A stretch of DNA of 5,936 nucleotides. It comes from Alphaproteobacteria bacterium (GTDB lineage: Bacteria; Pseudomonadota; Alphaproteobacteria; Acetobacterales; Acetobacteraceae). A model generated the notes under the pieces. That model saw only the letters and a program-made list of their open reading frames with translations. It did not search any database and was not told the DNA's origin. Made by a program: the position numbers and the translations under genes. Below are positions 1-5,903 of this stretch, one piece after another. The first letter of the stretch is position 1. The number at the start of each line of letters is the position of its first letter. The stretch spans positions 1-5,936 of the forward strand of contig JAAFHD010000241.1 in assembly GCA_013298245.1 (NCBI GenBank), in the 5' to 3' direction.

Positions 1-547
1 TTTGCGCGGAGAGGTCGCCCATCACGTGGTCCGGCGTGCGGACATTGCGGCGTATGATGTCGTGCAGAAGTTCGTTGGGGCGGCCGGCTTCGTGCAGTTT
101 CGCGAGCGGAATCCACAGCCCTTCTTCATGCACGTCGCGCGCGCCGGCGCCGACGCCGTAGCCGCCGATATCGGTGTGGTGGATGGTGCTGCCGAAGAAG
201 CCGATGCAGCGCGCATCACGAAACACCGGCGTCATGATGGTGATGTCGAAGAAATGGCCGGCGGAAAGCCAGGGGTCATTGGTGATCAGCACATCGCCCG
301 GCGAGAGTGTGTCGGGCGGGAAGCGCGCCACGAAATGTTGGCCAGCGGCGGCCAGTGAATTGATGTGGCCGGGCGTGCCTGTCACCGCTTGCGCGACCAT
401 GCGGCCTTGGCGGTCGAAGAGCGCGGTGGCGAGGTCTCCGGCTTCGCGCACGATGGGGCTGAAGGCGATGCGTTGCAGCGCGCGGGCCTGGTCGCTGACG
501 GTGGAGATCAGGTTGGACCAGAGGATTTCGAGTTCGATGCCGTCCAT
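1..547 (-). CDS. hyuB: HyuB-type hydantoinase/oxoprolinase subunit B, N-terminal 182 residues (gene runs off the left edge)
   Basis: This is the B subunit of an ATP-dependent hydantoinase/5-oxoprolinase-type enzyme, which opens cyclic amides or related carbonyl substrates together with HyuA in the cytoplasm. Translating the minus strand from the ATG at 547 gives an uninterrupted frame to the window edge. It carries family landmarks: SPIVREAGD at residues 30-38, GTPGHIN at 57-63, TNDPW at 89-93, HHTDIGG at 123-129, EEGLW at 141-145 and NVRTPD at 168-173. Family members are usually about 520-570 residues, so roughly the first third is present. The ATG shares its A with the hyuA stop (TGATG), and a GGGGGA stretch (554-559) lies 6 nt upstream, so translational coupling to hyuA is likely. 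The exact substrate (hydantoin, N-methylhydantoin, 5-oxoproline, or an acetophenone-carboxylase-like substrate) cannot be told from sequence. Partial at the window edge, with no sign of damage. Confidence 0.94.
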   Translation of the reverse strand, partial: MDGIELEILWSNLISTVSDQARALQRIAFSPIVREAGDLATALFDRQGRMVAQAVTGTPGHINSLAAAGQHFVARFPPDTLSPGDVLITNDPWLSAGHFFDITIMTPVFRDARCIGFFGSTIHHTDIGGYGVGAGARDVHEEGLWIPLAKLHEAGRPNELLHDIIRRNVRTPDHVMGDLSAQ

Positions 548-2604
548 CAGCGTTCCCCCACGATCGCGCCGGTGGCGTGAACATGCGCATTCCAACCGCG
601 CGGCAGCACAATGGTCGTCTCGCGTTCTTCGATGATCGCGGGGCCTTCGATGCGCGCGCCCACCGGCAACGACGCACGGTCAAAGACAGGCCATTCGGAT
701 GCACCATCCAGCGCAATGGCGCGATGCGTGCGCGGTGCCGTATTGCCGCCCGCTGGCGGCGGTGGCGCCGCCCCTTGCGGCTCCGGCCCGCGCGCCACGA
801 TGCGCCAGGACACGATCTCCACCGCCACATCCGGCAGCGTCAGCCCATACAGCGCGTGGTACGCCGTTTCGAACGCCGCGCGGATGGTGGTCGCGTCCAG
901 CGCCGCCACGTCGAAGGTGACCTCGTTCTGTTGGCCGACGTAACGCGCATCGGCGGCCAGATCGAATTGCGCGGCGGTGCGGGGCAGGCCCGCTTCGGCC
1001 AGCGCCGCTTCGCCCTCCGCGCGCATCGCGTCGATCAGCGCGTGCACGGCGTTCCAATCCAACTCGTCCAGCCGCGCCAGCGCGCTGCGCGCCAGGTCCA
1101 ACCGCACGGGTGAAACCAGCGTGCCGAAGGCGGACAGCACGCTCGCCATGGCCGGGAAAATCACCTGCCGGCAGTCCAGCAATTCCGCCACGCGCGCGGC
1201 GTGTACCGGGCCTGCGCCGCCGAAGGCCAGCATGGGCAAGCCGCGCCAATCCACGCCGCGATCGGTGGCGTGCGCGCGCGCGGCCGCGGCCATTTGTTCG
1301 CACACCACCTGGTACACGCCGCGGGCTGCGGCGGTCGCGTCCACATTCAGGCGCGCGCCCAATGCGCCCAACGCCGCGCGCGCGGCGTCTGCATCCAGCC
1401 GCATATCGCCGCCCAGGAATCGCGCGGGGTCCAGCAGGCCCAGCACCACATCCGCATCCGTCACCGTGGGCTGCGTGCCGCCGCGCCCGTAGCAGACGGG
1501 GCCAGGTTCGCTGCCCGCGCTTTTCGGCCCGACCTTCAGCAGGCCAAGCCCATCCACATGCGCGATGGAACCGCCGCCGGAGCCGATTTCGATCATGTCG
1601 ATCGACGGGATGGTCAGCGGAAAACCGCTGCCCGGCTTGTAGCGATAGCGGCGGTCCACTTCGAATTCGCCGCTGATCAATGGCGCGCTGTCCAGGATCA
1701 AACACGCCTTCGCAGTCGTGCCGCCCATGTCGAAGGAAAGCAGTCGCGGCAGGCCCAGCACGCGCGACAAATGCGCGGCGGCAAGGGCGCCGGCGGCGGG
1801 TCCGCTTTCGATCATTCGCACCGGCATGCGCCCCGCGGTTGGCGTGCCGACAACGCCGCCATTGGACAGCATGATCAGCGGCGCATTGGGGAAGCCGCGC
1901 GCGGCCAGACCTTCCGCCAGCCCCGCCAGATAGGGCTGCACGATGGGCTGCGTGTAGGCGTTGATCGCGGTGGTGGAAGCGCGCGGCCATTCGCGGATTT
2001 GTGGCGAGACTTCGGAGGAAATCGACACCGACAAAGACGGCGCCAGCGCGCGCATCGCGTCACGCACCGCCACCTCATGCGCGCCGTTCCGATAGGCGTT
2101 GATGAAGCAGATGGCGGCCGCCGCGAAACCTTCGCGCGCCAGGCGCAAACCCAGCGTGGCGGCGGCTTCCAAGTCGGGCGCTTGCATCACCGTGCCATCG
2201 GCCAGCATGCGTTCGTGCAGCGTGAAAGTGTCGGCCGGGCCCATCAGCGGCGGCGGAAATTCGATCAGCGGATCGAACATGTCGTAGCGGTGTTCGTTGC
2301 GGATCAACAGCACGTCGGCGAAGCCATCGGTGGTGATGAAGGCGGTGCGCGGGCCGCGGCGTTCGATCACCGCATTGGTCACCAGCGTGGTTGCGTGGAC
2401 CAGCACGCCATCGACCTCCACCGGGCGCAACGCCGCGCGCCCCAGCGCCAATTCCACCGCGCGGAAGAAGCCCTCCGACAGATCGCGATGCGTGGTCAGT
2501 GTTTTGTCGGTGAAGCACCGGCCATCGGCCAGGCGCAGCACCACATCCGTGAAGGTGCCGCCGATATCGACGGCCAGGCTGTGGCCCTGCGTTTCTTGTC
2601 CCAT
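547..2604 (-). CDS. hyuA: HyuA-type hydantoinase/oxoprolinase subunit A (ATP-binding)
   Basis: This is the ATPase-fold partner of HyuB, which activates the substrate by phosphorylation in ATP-dependent hydantoinases and 5-oxoprolinases. At 685 residues it has the usual full length. The N-terminal Hydant_A_N part holds AVDIGGTFTD (11-20, first phosphate-binding motif) and ATTLVTNAVIERRG (71-84). The central hydantoinase_A domain holds SGPAAG (267-272), FDMGGTTAK (291-299, second phosphate motif), GSGGGS (341-346), GSEPGPVCYGRGG (364-376) and FGGAGP (461-466). A C-terminal beta-rich part follows, with a proline-rich linker near 609-617 (PQGAAPPPP). The ATG at 2604 is the only plausible start, because an in-frame TGA sits at 2640-2638 and no other start codon lies between. 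The ribosome-binding site is poor: a GGAG at 2616-2619 with 11-nt spacing, inside a hairpin that touches the ATG. The upstream kinase gene ends 42 nt before, and hyuB overlaps the stop by one base. Subfamily substrate is undetermined. Confidence 0.95.
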   Translation of the reverse strand: MGQETQGHSLAVDIGGTFTDVVLRLADGRCFTDKTLTTHRDLSEGFFRAVELALGRAALRPVEVDGVLVHATTLVTNAVIERRGPRTAFITTDGFADVLLIRNEHRYDMFDPLIEFPPPLMGPADTFTLHERMLADGTVMQAPDLEAAATLGLRLAREGFAAAAICFINAYRNGAHEVAVRDAMRALAPSLSVSISSEVSPQIREWPRASTTAINAYTQPIVQPYLAGLAEGLAARGFPNAPLIMLSNGGVVGTPTAGRMPVRMIESGPAAGALAAAHLSRVLGLPRLLSFDMGGTTAKACLILDSAPLISGEFEVDRRYRYKPGSGFPLTIPSIDMIEIGSGGGSIAHVDGLGLLKVGPKSAGSEPGPVCYGRGGTQPTVTDADVVLGLLDPARFLGGDMRLDADAARAALGALGARLNVDATAAARGVYQVVCEQMAAAARAHATDRGVDWRGLPMLAFGGAGPVHAARVAELLDCRQVIFPAMASVLSAFGTLVSPVRLDLARSALARLDELDWNAVHALIDAMRAEGEAALAEAGLPRTAAQFDLAADARYVGQQNEVTFDVAALDATTIRAAFETAYHALYGLTLPDVAVEIVSWRIVARGPEPQGAAPPPPAGGNTAPRTHRAIALDGASEWPVFDRASLPVGARIEGPAIIEERETTIVLPRGWNAHVHATGAIVGER

Positions 2605-2624
2605 GGGGCGGAAGGCTCCGCCCC
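2605..2624 (-). promoter_or_regulatory. Perfect 8-bp hairpin abutting the hyuA start codon
   Basis: Positions 2605-2612 (GGGGCGGA) and 2617-2624 (TCCGCCCC) are exact reverse complements around a 4-nt loop. The hairpin ends directly next to the hyuA ATG and includes the only Shine-Dalgarno-like GGAG (2616-2619). On the hyuA transcript it could reduce initiation or act as an RNA-stability element between the kinase and hyuA. No T-run follows, so an intrinsic terminator is unlikely. The structure is seen in the sequence, and the function is inferred. Confidence 0.5.
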
Positions 2625-2646
2625 GCCGCCCATGGCGTCAAGCCGC

Positions 2647-4692
2647 TTAGCGCAATCCGCGCGACACCGGCACGCCCGGCAGCAAAGACAAGGTCCGGTC
2701 CACCAGCGCCGGCATCAGCGCCAGCAGTTTTTGGCGCGCCGCGGCATCGCCGTCGCGGCAGGCGCGTTCCAGTGCGGCCGCCGCATCGCGCAGCGCGCCG
2801 CAGCCGAAGGTGCCGGCGGCCGCCAGCAGCGTGTGCGCCTCGTCCTCGATGCGATGCGGATCATCGCTCGCGATCATGCGTTGCACGCGTGCGCGGGTTT
2901 CTTCCGAGAAGACATGGATCAGTCGCGGCAGGCGGCCGGGGCCGACGGCAGAGCGCAGTTCTTCCAGGGTTTCGCGGTCCAGCAGCGGCACGGTGGCGCC
3001 GGGCTCGGGCACCGGGGCCACGGCGCGCACGCGGCGCGGCTTGGTGTTCATCGCGGCTTCCACCGCGGCGAGCAGGGCGATCTTGTCGATGGGCTTGGAC
3101 ATATGCCCATCCATGCCCGCTTCGACGCAGCGTTCGGCATCGCCGGGCATTGCGCTGGCGGTCATCGCGATGATCGGCACGCGGCCATGGCGGCCGGGCA
3201 GTTCGCGGATCTGGCGTGTCGCGGCATAGCCATCCAGCAGCGGCATGCGCACATCCATCAGCACCAGGTCGAATTCGCTGGATTGCGCGGCGGCGACGGC
3301 CTCCGCGCCATCACGCGCCAGTTCGACGGTGTAGCCGGCTTTGCGCAGGATGGCGGCGGCGACCAGTTGGTTCACCTTGCCGTCCTCGGCCAGCAGGATG
3401 CGGCCATTGGCGAGCGGTGCGGCGGGGAAGGCGGCCTCTGCGCTCGGGGCCAGGCGGGAGGGCGGCGTGCCGGATTCGGGCACCGCTTCCAGCGGCAGGT
3501 CGAAGAAGAAGGTGCTGCCCTTGCCGGGCGTGCTGTCCACCGCGATCTGCCCGCCCATCAGCGCGACCAGGCGCTTGCAGATGGCAAGCCCCAGGCCCGC
3601 GCCGGCGCGGCCATTGGAATCGGCTTCCTGGCCGATGAAGCGGCCGAAAAGGCGCGCGCGGATGGCGGGCGGAATGCCCACGCCGGTGTCGGTCACGGCG
3701 ATGCCGAGGCGGCCATCGGGCAGTGCCGCCAGCCGGATTTCCACGCTCCCGCGCGAGGTGAATTTCACCGCATTGTCGGCCAGGTTCATCAGCACCTGCT
3801 GCATGCGCTTGGCGTCGCCGATGACGCGCGCGGGCAGTTGGTGGTCGATGCTGGCGGAAAGTGCGAGGCCCTTTTCGGCGGCCGCGGGGGCGACCAGATC
3901 CAGCACCTGGGAGACGGGGTCGGCCAGGTTGAAGGGGTCGTTGTGGATGGCCAGTTTGCCGGCCTCGATGCGCGAGAGGTCGAGCAGTTCATCGACCGTG
4001 GTCAGCATGGTGCGCGCGCAGCGTGCGGCGGTGTCGGCATAGGCGCGTTGTTCGGCGTCCAGCGCGGTGTCCTGCATGAGGGAAATCGTGCCCATCACGC
4101 CGTGCAGGGGCGTGCGGATTTCGTGGCTCATGAAGGCCAGGAAGTCGCTCTTTTCCTGGTTGGCGCGGTCGGCGGCGCGGCGGGCGGCGAGTGCGGTGCG
4201 TTCCGCCTTCACGCGCGCCGTCACGTCATGCTGGATGCCGACGAAGGCGACCATCGCACCGGCCGAATCGAAGACCGGTGACATGCGCAATTCGTTGATG
4301 AAGCGCGTGCCGTTGCGGCGGTAGTTGGTCAGTTCGACGCGGATCGCCTCGCGCTTCTGGATGGCGCGGCGCAGCGCCATGATGGTGTCGCGCTCGCTGC
4401 GCGGACCTTGCAGGAAGCGGCAGTTGCGGCCGAGGATTTCATCCGGTTTGTAGCCGGTGATCTGCGTGAAGGCGGGGTTGACGAAGACCAGCGGGCAATC
4501 GGGCAGGTTGGGGTCGGCGATGACGACGCCGGTGGGCGCCGCCGCGATCGCCAATGCCAGCGGGCCGTCGAAGCCAGCGGCCGCGACGGTTTCCAAAGCA
4601 CCCTTCAACCAGGCGTTGCCGCCCGAGTCGAAGACGATGTCGGGCGGCAGCCCGTCACTCGTCGTAGGTGATAAGCGTGTCGATGGGGACAT
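2647..4692 (-). CDS. LOV-domain hybrid histidine kinase (LOV-HisKA-HATPase-REC-Hpt)
   Basis: Soluble 681-residue hybrid sensor kinase with no membrane segment or signal peptide. Residues about 43-165 form a PAS/LOV blue-light sensor with the signature GRNCRFLQG (88-96). It keeps the photoactive Cys91 and the expected flavin contacts (Asn90, Arg92, Gln95, Asn123, Asn133, Gln154). An Ala/Arg-rich helical linker (157-185) leads to the HisKA H-box [12 protein letters not shown] with phospho-acceptor His190. The HATPase domain shows the N-box LADNAVKF (Asn307), DTGVGIP (335-341) and GAGLGLA (364-370). A receiver domain (431-548) has Glu436/Asp437, phospho-acceptor Asp480, Thr511 and Lys533. A C-terminal Hpt domain (about 575-675) has candidate His620. 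The ATG lies inside apt (38-nt overlap), with a good AGGAG (4701-4705) 8 nt upstream, so coupled translation with apt is likely. The final output protein is not in the window. No recognised gene symbol. Confidence 0.95.
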   Translation of the reverse strand: MSPSTRLSPTTSDGLPPDIVFDSGGNAWLKGALETVAAAGFDGPLALAIAAAPTGVVIADPNLPDCPLVFVNPAFTQITGYKPDEILGRNCRFLQGPRSERDTIMALRRAIQKREAIRVELTNYRRNGTRFINELRMSPVFDSAGAMVAFVGIQHDVTARVKAERTALAARRAADRANQEKSDFLAFMSHEIRTPLHGVMGTISLMQDTALDAEQRAYADTAARCARTMLTTVDELLDLSRIEAGKLAIHNDPFNLADPVSQVLDLVAPAAAEKGLALSASIDHQLPARVIGDAKRMQQVLMNLADNAVKFTSRGSVEIRLAALPDGRLGIAVTDTGVGIPPAIRARLFGRFIGQEADSNGRAGAGLGLAICKRLVALMGGQIAVDSTPGKGSTFFFDLPLEAVPESGTPPSRLAPSAEAAFPAAPLANGRILLAEDGKVNQLVAAAILRKAGYTVELARDGAEAVAAAQSSEFDLVLMDVRMPLLDGYAATRQIRELPGRHGRVPIIAMTASAMPGDAERCVEAGMDGHMSKPIDKIALLAAVEAAMNTKPRRVRAVAPVPEPGATVPLLDRETLEELRSAVGPGRLPRLIHVFSEETRARVQRMIASDDPHRIEDEAHTLLAAAGTFGCGALRDAAAALERACRDGDAAARQKLLALMPALVDRTLSLLPGVPVSRGLR

Positions 4693-5170
4693 GGATGCGG
4701 CTCCTGCCGCTGAGGAAGGAAAGTTCGATCAGGGTGGCGGCACCAGCGACAGTGGCCCCTGCTTGTTCAAGAAGGCGGATGCAGGCCGCGAGCGTTCCGC
4801 CCGTGGCCAGCAGATCATCAACTACGACAACGCGCTGCCCTTTGTGCACCGCGTCCGCCTGCATTTCGATCCGGTCCTCCCCGTATTCGAGGGAGTAGGA
4901 GAGGCCGAGCGTGGCGCCCGGCAGCTTGCGCGGTTTGCGCAACATGATGAAGCCGAGGCCCAGTTGCAGGGCCAAGGGGGCGGCCAGCAGAAAGCCGCGC
5001 GATTCGATGCCGGCCAGCACGTCAGGCTTGCGCGCGGCGACCAGCGCGGACATCCGGCGCATGGCTTCCGCCCAGGCCGGGCCGTGCCGCAGCAGGGTGG
5101 AGATGTCGTAGAACAGGATGCCCGGCTTCGGAAAATCCGGAATGCCGCGGATATGGGCCTTCAGGTCCAT
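4655..5170 (-). CDS. apt: Adenine phosphoribosyltransferase
   Basis: A cytoplasmic purine-salvage enzyme that converts adenine and PRPP to AMP and pyrophosphate. Read from the ATG at 5170 it is 171 residues, the normal length, and begins [20 protein letters not shown], a typical Apt N-terminus. Other landmarks are ESRGF (56-60), the flexible-loop region [15 protein letters not shown] (83-97) and the PRPP-binding motif [14 protein letters not shown] (114-127, Asp118-Asp119). The frame stays open upstream to an ATG at 5302 and a TTG at 5308, adding 44-46 residues. That extension has no Apt-like content and overlaps the likely promoter, so the 5170 start is preferred, although the ribosome-binding site there is weak. 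The 3' end holds the ribosome-binding site and start of the LOV kinase gene. Appears to be the first gene of the leftward operon. Confidence 0.95.
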   Translation of the reverse strand: MDLKAHIRGIPDFPKPGILFYDISTLLRHGPAWAEAMRRMSALVAARKPDVLAGIESRGFLLAAPLALQLGLGFIMLRKPRKLPGATLGLSYSLEYGEDRIEMQADAVHKGQRVVVVDDLLATGGTLAACIRLLEQAGATVAGAATLIELSFLSGRSRIHVPIDTLITYDE

Positions 5171-5244
5171 CGCGGAGGCTTCGGCAGGGGGCAGGGCGGA
5201 CACGTCCACGCGCTTCGGGTTCCTGATTTTGGGTTGGAAGGGTG

Positions 5245-5260
5245 GATGCGAAGGCGCATC
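5245..5260 (-). other. Small hairpin in the apt leader
   Basis: GATGCG (5245-5250) and CGCATC (5255-5260) are perfect complements around a 4-nt loop, within the 5' leader proposed for apt. It could be a leader stem-loop. No known riboswitch is recognised, and a 6-bp stem can arise by chance. Confidence 0.25.
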
Positions 5261-5279
5261 GATCTTTCCGTTAACGAAT

Positions 5280-5308
5280 AGATTAGGCTTTCGCCACGCC
5301 ATATACAA
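5280..5308 (-). promoter_or_regulatory. Candidate promoter for the apt-kinase-hyuAB operon
   Basis: On the minus strand TTGTAT (5303-5308) and TAATCT (5280-5285) are separated by 17 bp, giving a rough sigma-70-like match (three of six in each box) in the most AT-rich stretch before apt. Transcription would begin near 5272, leaving about 100 nt of leader before the preferred apt start. It rests on spacing and composition only. Confidence 0.3.
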
Positions 5309-5359
5309 GCAGAGTCGCGGGGGCTTGCGGGAATTCCCTAGGCGCTTATCTGGAATTTC

Positions 5360-5545
5360 ATGTCCAGAGCGAATGCCGCAACCCTGATTGGAATACTCGG
5401 ATTTGCGGCTTATGTCGTGGCCGTCATGTTACTGGCGGATTTCGTGATCGGCACGCATTGGTTTGTGGAATTCGTGTTCTTCGCGGTGGCGGGAATTGTG
5501 TGGGTATGGCCGGCCAAGTGGTTGATGTTTTGGGGGGCGCGGTAA
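5360..5545 (+). CDS. DUF2842-like small inner-membrane protein
   Basis: A 61-residue protein with two predicted membrane helices, about residues 8-30 (hydrophobic, rich in Ala/Val/Leu/Ile) and 36-50, joined by a short GTHWF loop. It ends in a WPAKWLMFW segment (50-58) and a terminal Arg. Size, two-helix layout and the V-x-WPAKW-type tail match the DUF2842 family, known mainly from alphaproteobacteria and of unknown function. The ATG at 5360 has only a weak GGA at 5352-5354, and a possible TTGCGG/TATCTG pair (5325-5352) would place the transcript start almost at the ATG, so a nearly leaderless message is conceivable. Transcribed divergently from apt. Its codons look less GC-extreme than those of the leftward genes, as expected for a membrane protein. 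Function unknown. Confidence 0.82.
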   Translation: MSRANAATLIGILGFAAYVVAVMLLADFVIGTHWFVEFVFFAVAGIVWVWPAKWLMFWGAR

Positions 5546-5554
5546 GCCCGGCCG

Positions 5555-5583
5555 CCGCGCGCGCCAATTGACACCGCGCGCGG
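5555..5583. repeat. 9-bp inverted repeat framing the -35 box
   Basis: The arm CCGCGCGCG (5555-5563) is exactly complementary to CGCGCGCGG (5575-5583), with an 11-nt loop that contains most of TTGACA. It may be an operator or a DNA-structure element. It could also end the DUF2842 transcript, but no T-run follows. The arms are simple GC alternations, so chance is a real possibility. Confidence 0.4.
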
Positions 5584-5595
5584 TTCCGCCATAAC
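5568..5595 (+). promoter_or_regulatory. Promoter of the tRNA-Tyr/tRNA-Gly/tuf unit
   Basis: A perfect -35 box TTGACA (5568-5573) is followed after 16 bp by CATAAC (5590-5595, four of six matches to TATAAT). Transcription would start near 5602, about 30 nt before tRNA-Tyr. The sequence just after the -10 box is almost entirely G and C, the type of discriminator seen at stringently controlled stable-RNA promoters. The position directly upstream of a tRNA-tuf cluster supports the call. Confidence 0.7.
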
Positions 5596-5632
5596 CCGCG
5601 CGCCTGCCGGCCGGCTTCGCCGATCGTGCTGC

Positions 5633-5715
5633 GGAAGGGTGCCCGAGTGGCTAAAGGGGACGGACTGTAAATCCGTTGGCTTGCGCCTACGTTGGTTCGA
5701 ATCCAACCCCTTCCA
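5633..5715 (+). tRNA. tRNA-Tyr (anticodon GTA)
   Basis: Class II tRNA of 83 nt. The acceptor stem GGAAGGG (5633-5639) pairs with CCCTTCC (5708-5714), and A5715 is the discriminator. The anticodon stem ACGGA/TCCGT (5660-5664/5672-5676) encloses the loop CTGTAAA with anticodon GTA at 5667-5669. A long variable arm (about 5677-5690, GGC...GCC) and the T arm GTTGG-TTCGAAT-CCAAC (5691-5707) complete the fold. CCA is not encoded (TAC follows the discriminator), so it must be added enzymatically. Confidence 0.97.
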
Positions 5716-5722
5716 TACTTCC

Positions 5723-5742
5723 CCGTCCGGTGTTTCGGGCGG
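5723..5742 (+). other. Hairpin between the two tRNAs
   Basis: CCGTCCG (5723-5729) can pair with CGGGCGG (5736-5742) with one G-U pair around a 6-nt loop. In a polycistronic precursor it could guide or delay processing between the tRNAs. It has no T-run and is not expected to terminate. Function is inferred. Confidence 0.35.
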
Positions 5743-5772
5743 CAGGCGGCTGATGCGTTGCGCCATGGCCGG

Positions 5773-5846
5773 GCGGGTGTAGCTCAATGGTAGAGCCCCA
5801 GCCTTCCAAGCTGGTTGTGCGGGTTCGATTCCCGTCACCCGCTCCA
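5773..5846 (+). tRNA. tRNA-Gly (anticodon TCC)
   Basis: The 74-nt gene includes an encoded CCA (5844-5846). The acceptor stem GCGGGTG (5773-5779) pairs with CACCCGC (5836-5842), with discriminator T5843. The anticodon stem CCAGC/GCTGG (5798-5802/5810-5814) encloses CTTCCAA with anticodon TCC at 5805-5807. The T arm centres on GGTTCGATTCC. It decodes GGA and GGG glycine codons. Lies 57 nt after tRNA-Tyr and 45 nt before tuf, and is probably cotranscribed with both. Confidence 0.97.
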
Positions 5847-5853
5847 TGCGCGC

Positions 5854-5903
5854 GGCCTTGGCCAAACGGATCAATTCGCTGGAGCTGACCCATGGCCAAG
5901 GCC
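5854..5903 (+). repeat. 11-bp inverted repeat enclosing the tuf ribosome-binding site and start codon
   Basis: GGCCTTGGCCA (5854-5864) is exactly complementary to TGGCCAAGGCC (5893-5903). The right arm begins in the tuf start codon and covers the next codons. The Shine-Dalgarno GGAG (5881-5884) sits in the 28-nt loop. Folded in RNA it could modulate tuf initiation. The right arm is constrained by the conserved coding sequence for Ala-Lys-Ala, which tempers the claim. Confidence 0.4.

Noticed and set aside
2..635. Rightward frames opposite hyuB and the end of hyuA.
   Set aside because: The minus strand encodes a continuous HyuB N-terminus with many family motifs. The rightward products have no recognisable domains.
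2605..2646. Intrinsic terminator between the kinase gene and hyuA.
   Set aside because: The hairpin is strong, but the following minus-strand bases are the hyuA start with no T-run, so termination there is not supported.
1201..4281. A rightward open frame of 1026 codons lying opposite the kinase gene and hyuA.
   Set aside because: It is in exact codon register with both leftward genes, so it would be stopped only where they use TTA, CTA or TCA, codons that are rare in GC-rich genomes. Its product is a His/Gln/Arg/Ala-rich string without recognisable domains, and the opposite strand encodes two clear families. An antisense shadow.
4457..5281. Rightward 274-codon frame opposite apt and the kinase start.
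   Set aside because: It is the antisense of clear apt and LOV coding sequence and shows no domain or convincing ribosome-binding site.
5410..5874. Leftward frame containing ERVTGIEPAQPAWKAGALP and a LDSNQRRRKPTDLQSVPFSH-type segment.
   Set aside because: These well-known phantom protein motifs come from reading tRNA genes backwards, here tRNA-Gly and tRNA-Tyr. It also overlaps the DUF2842 gene. Not a gene.
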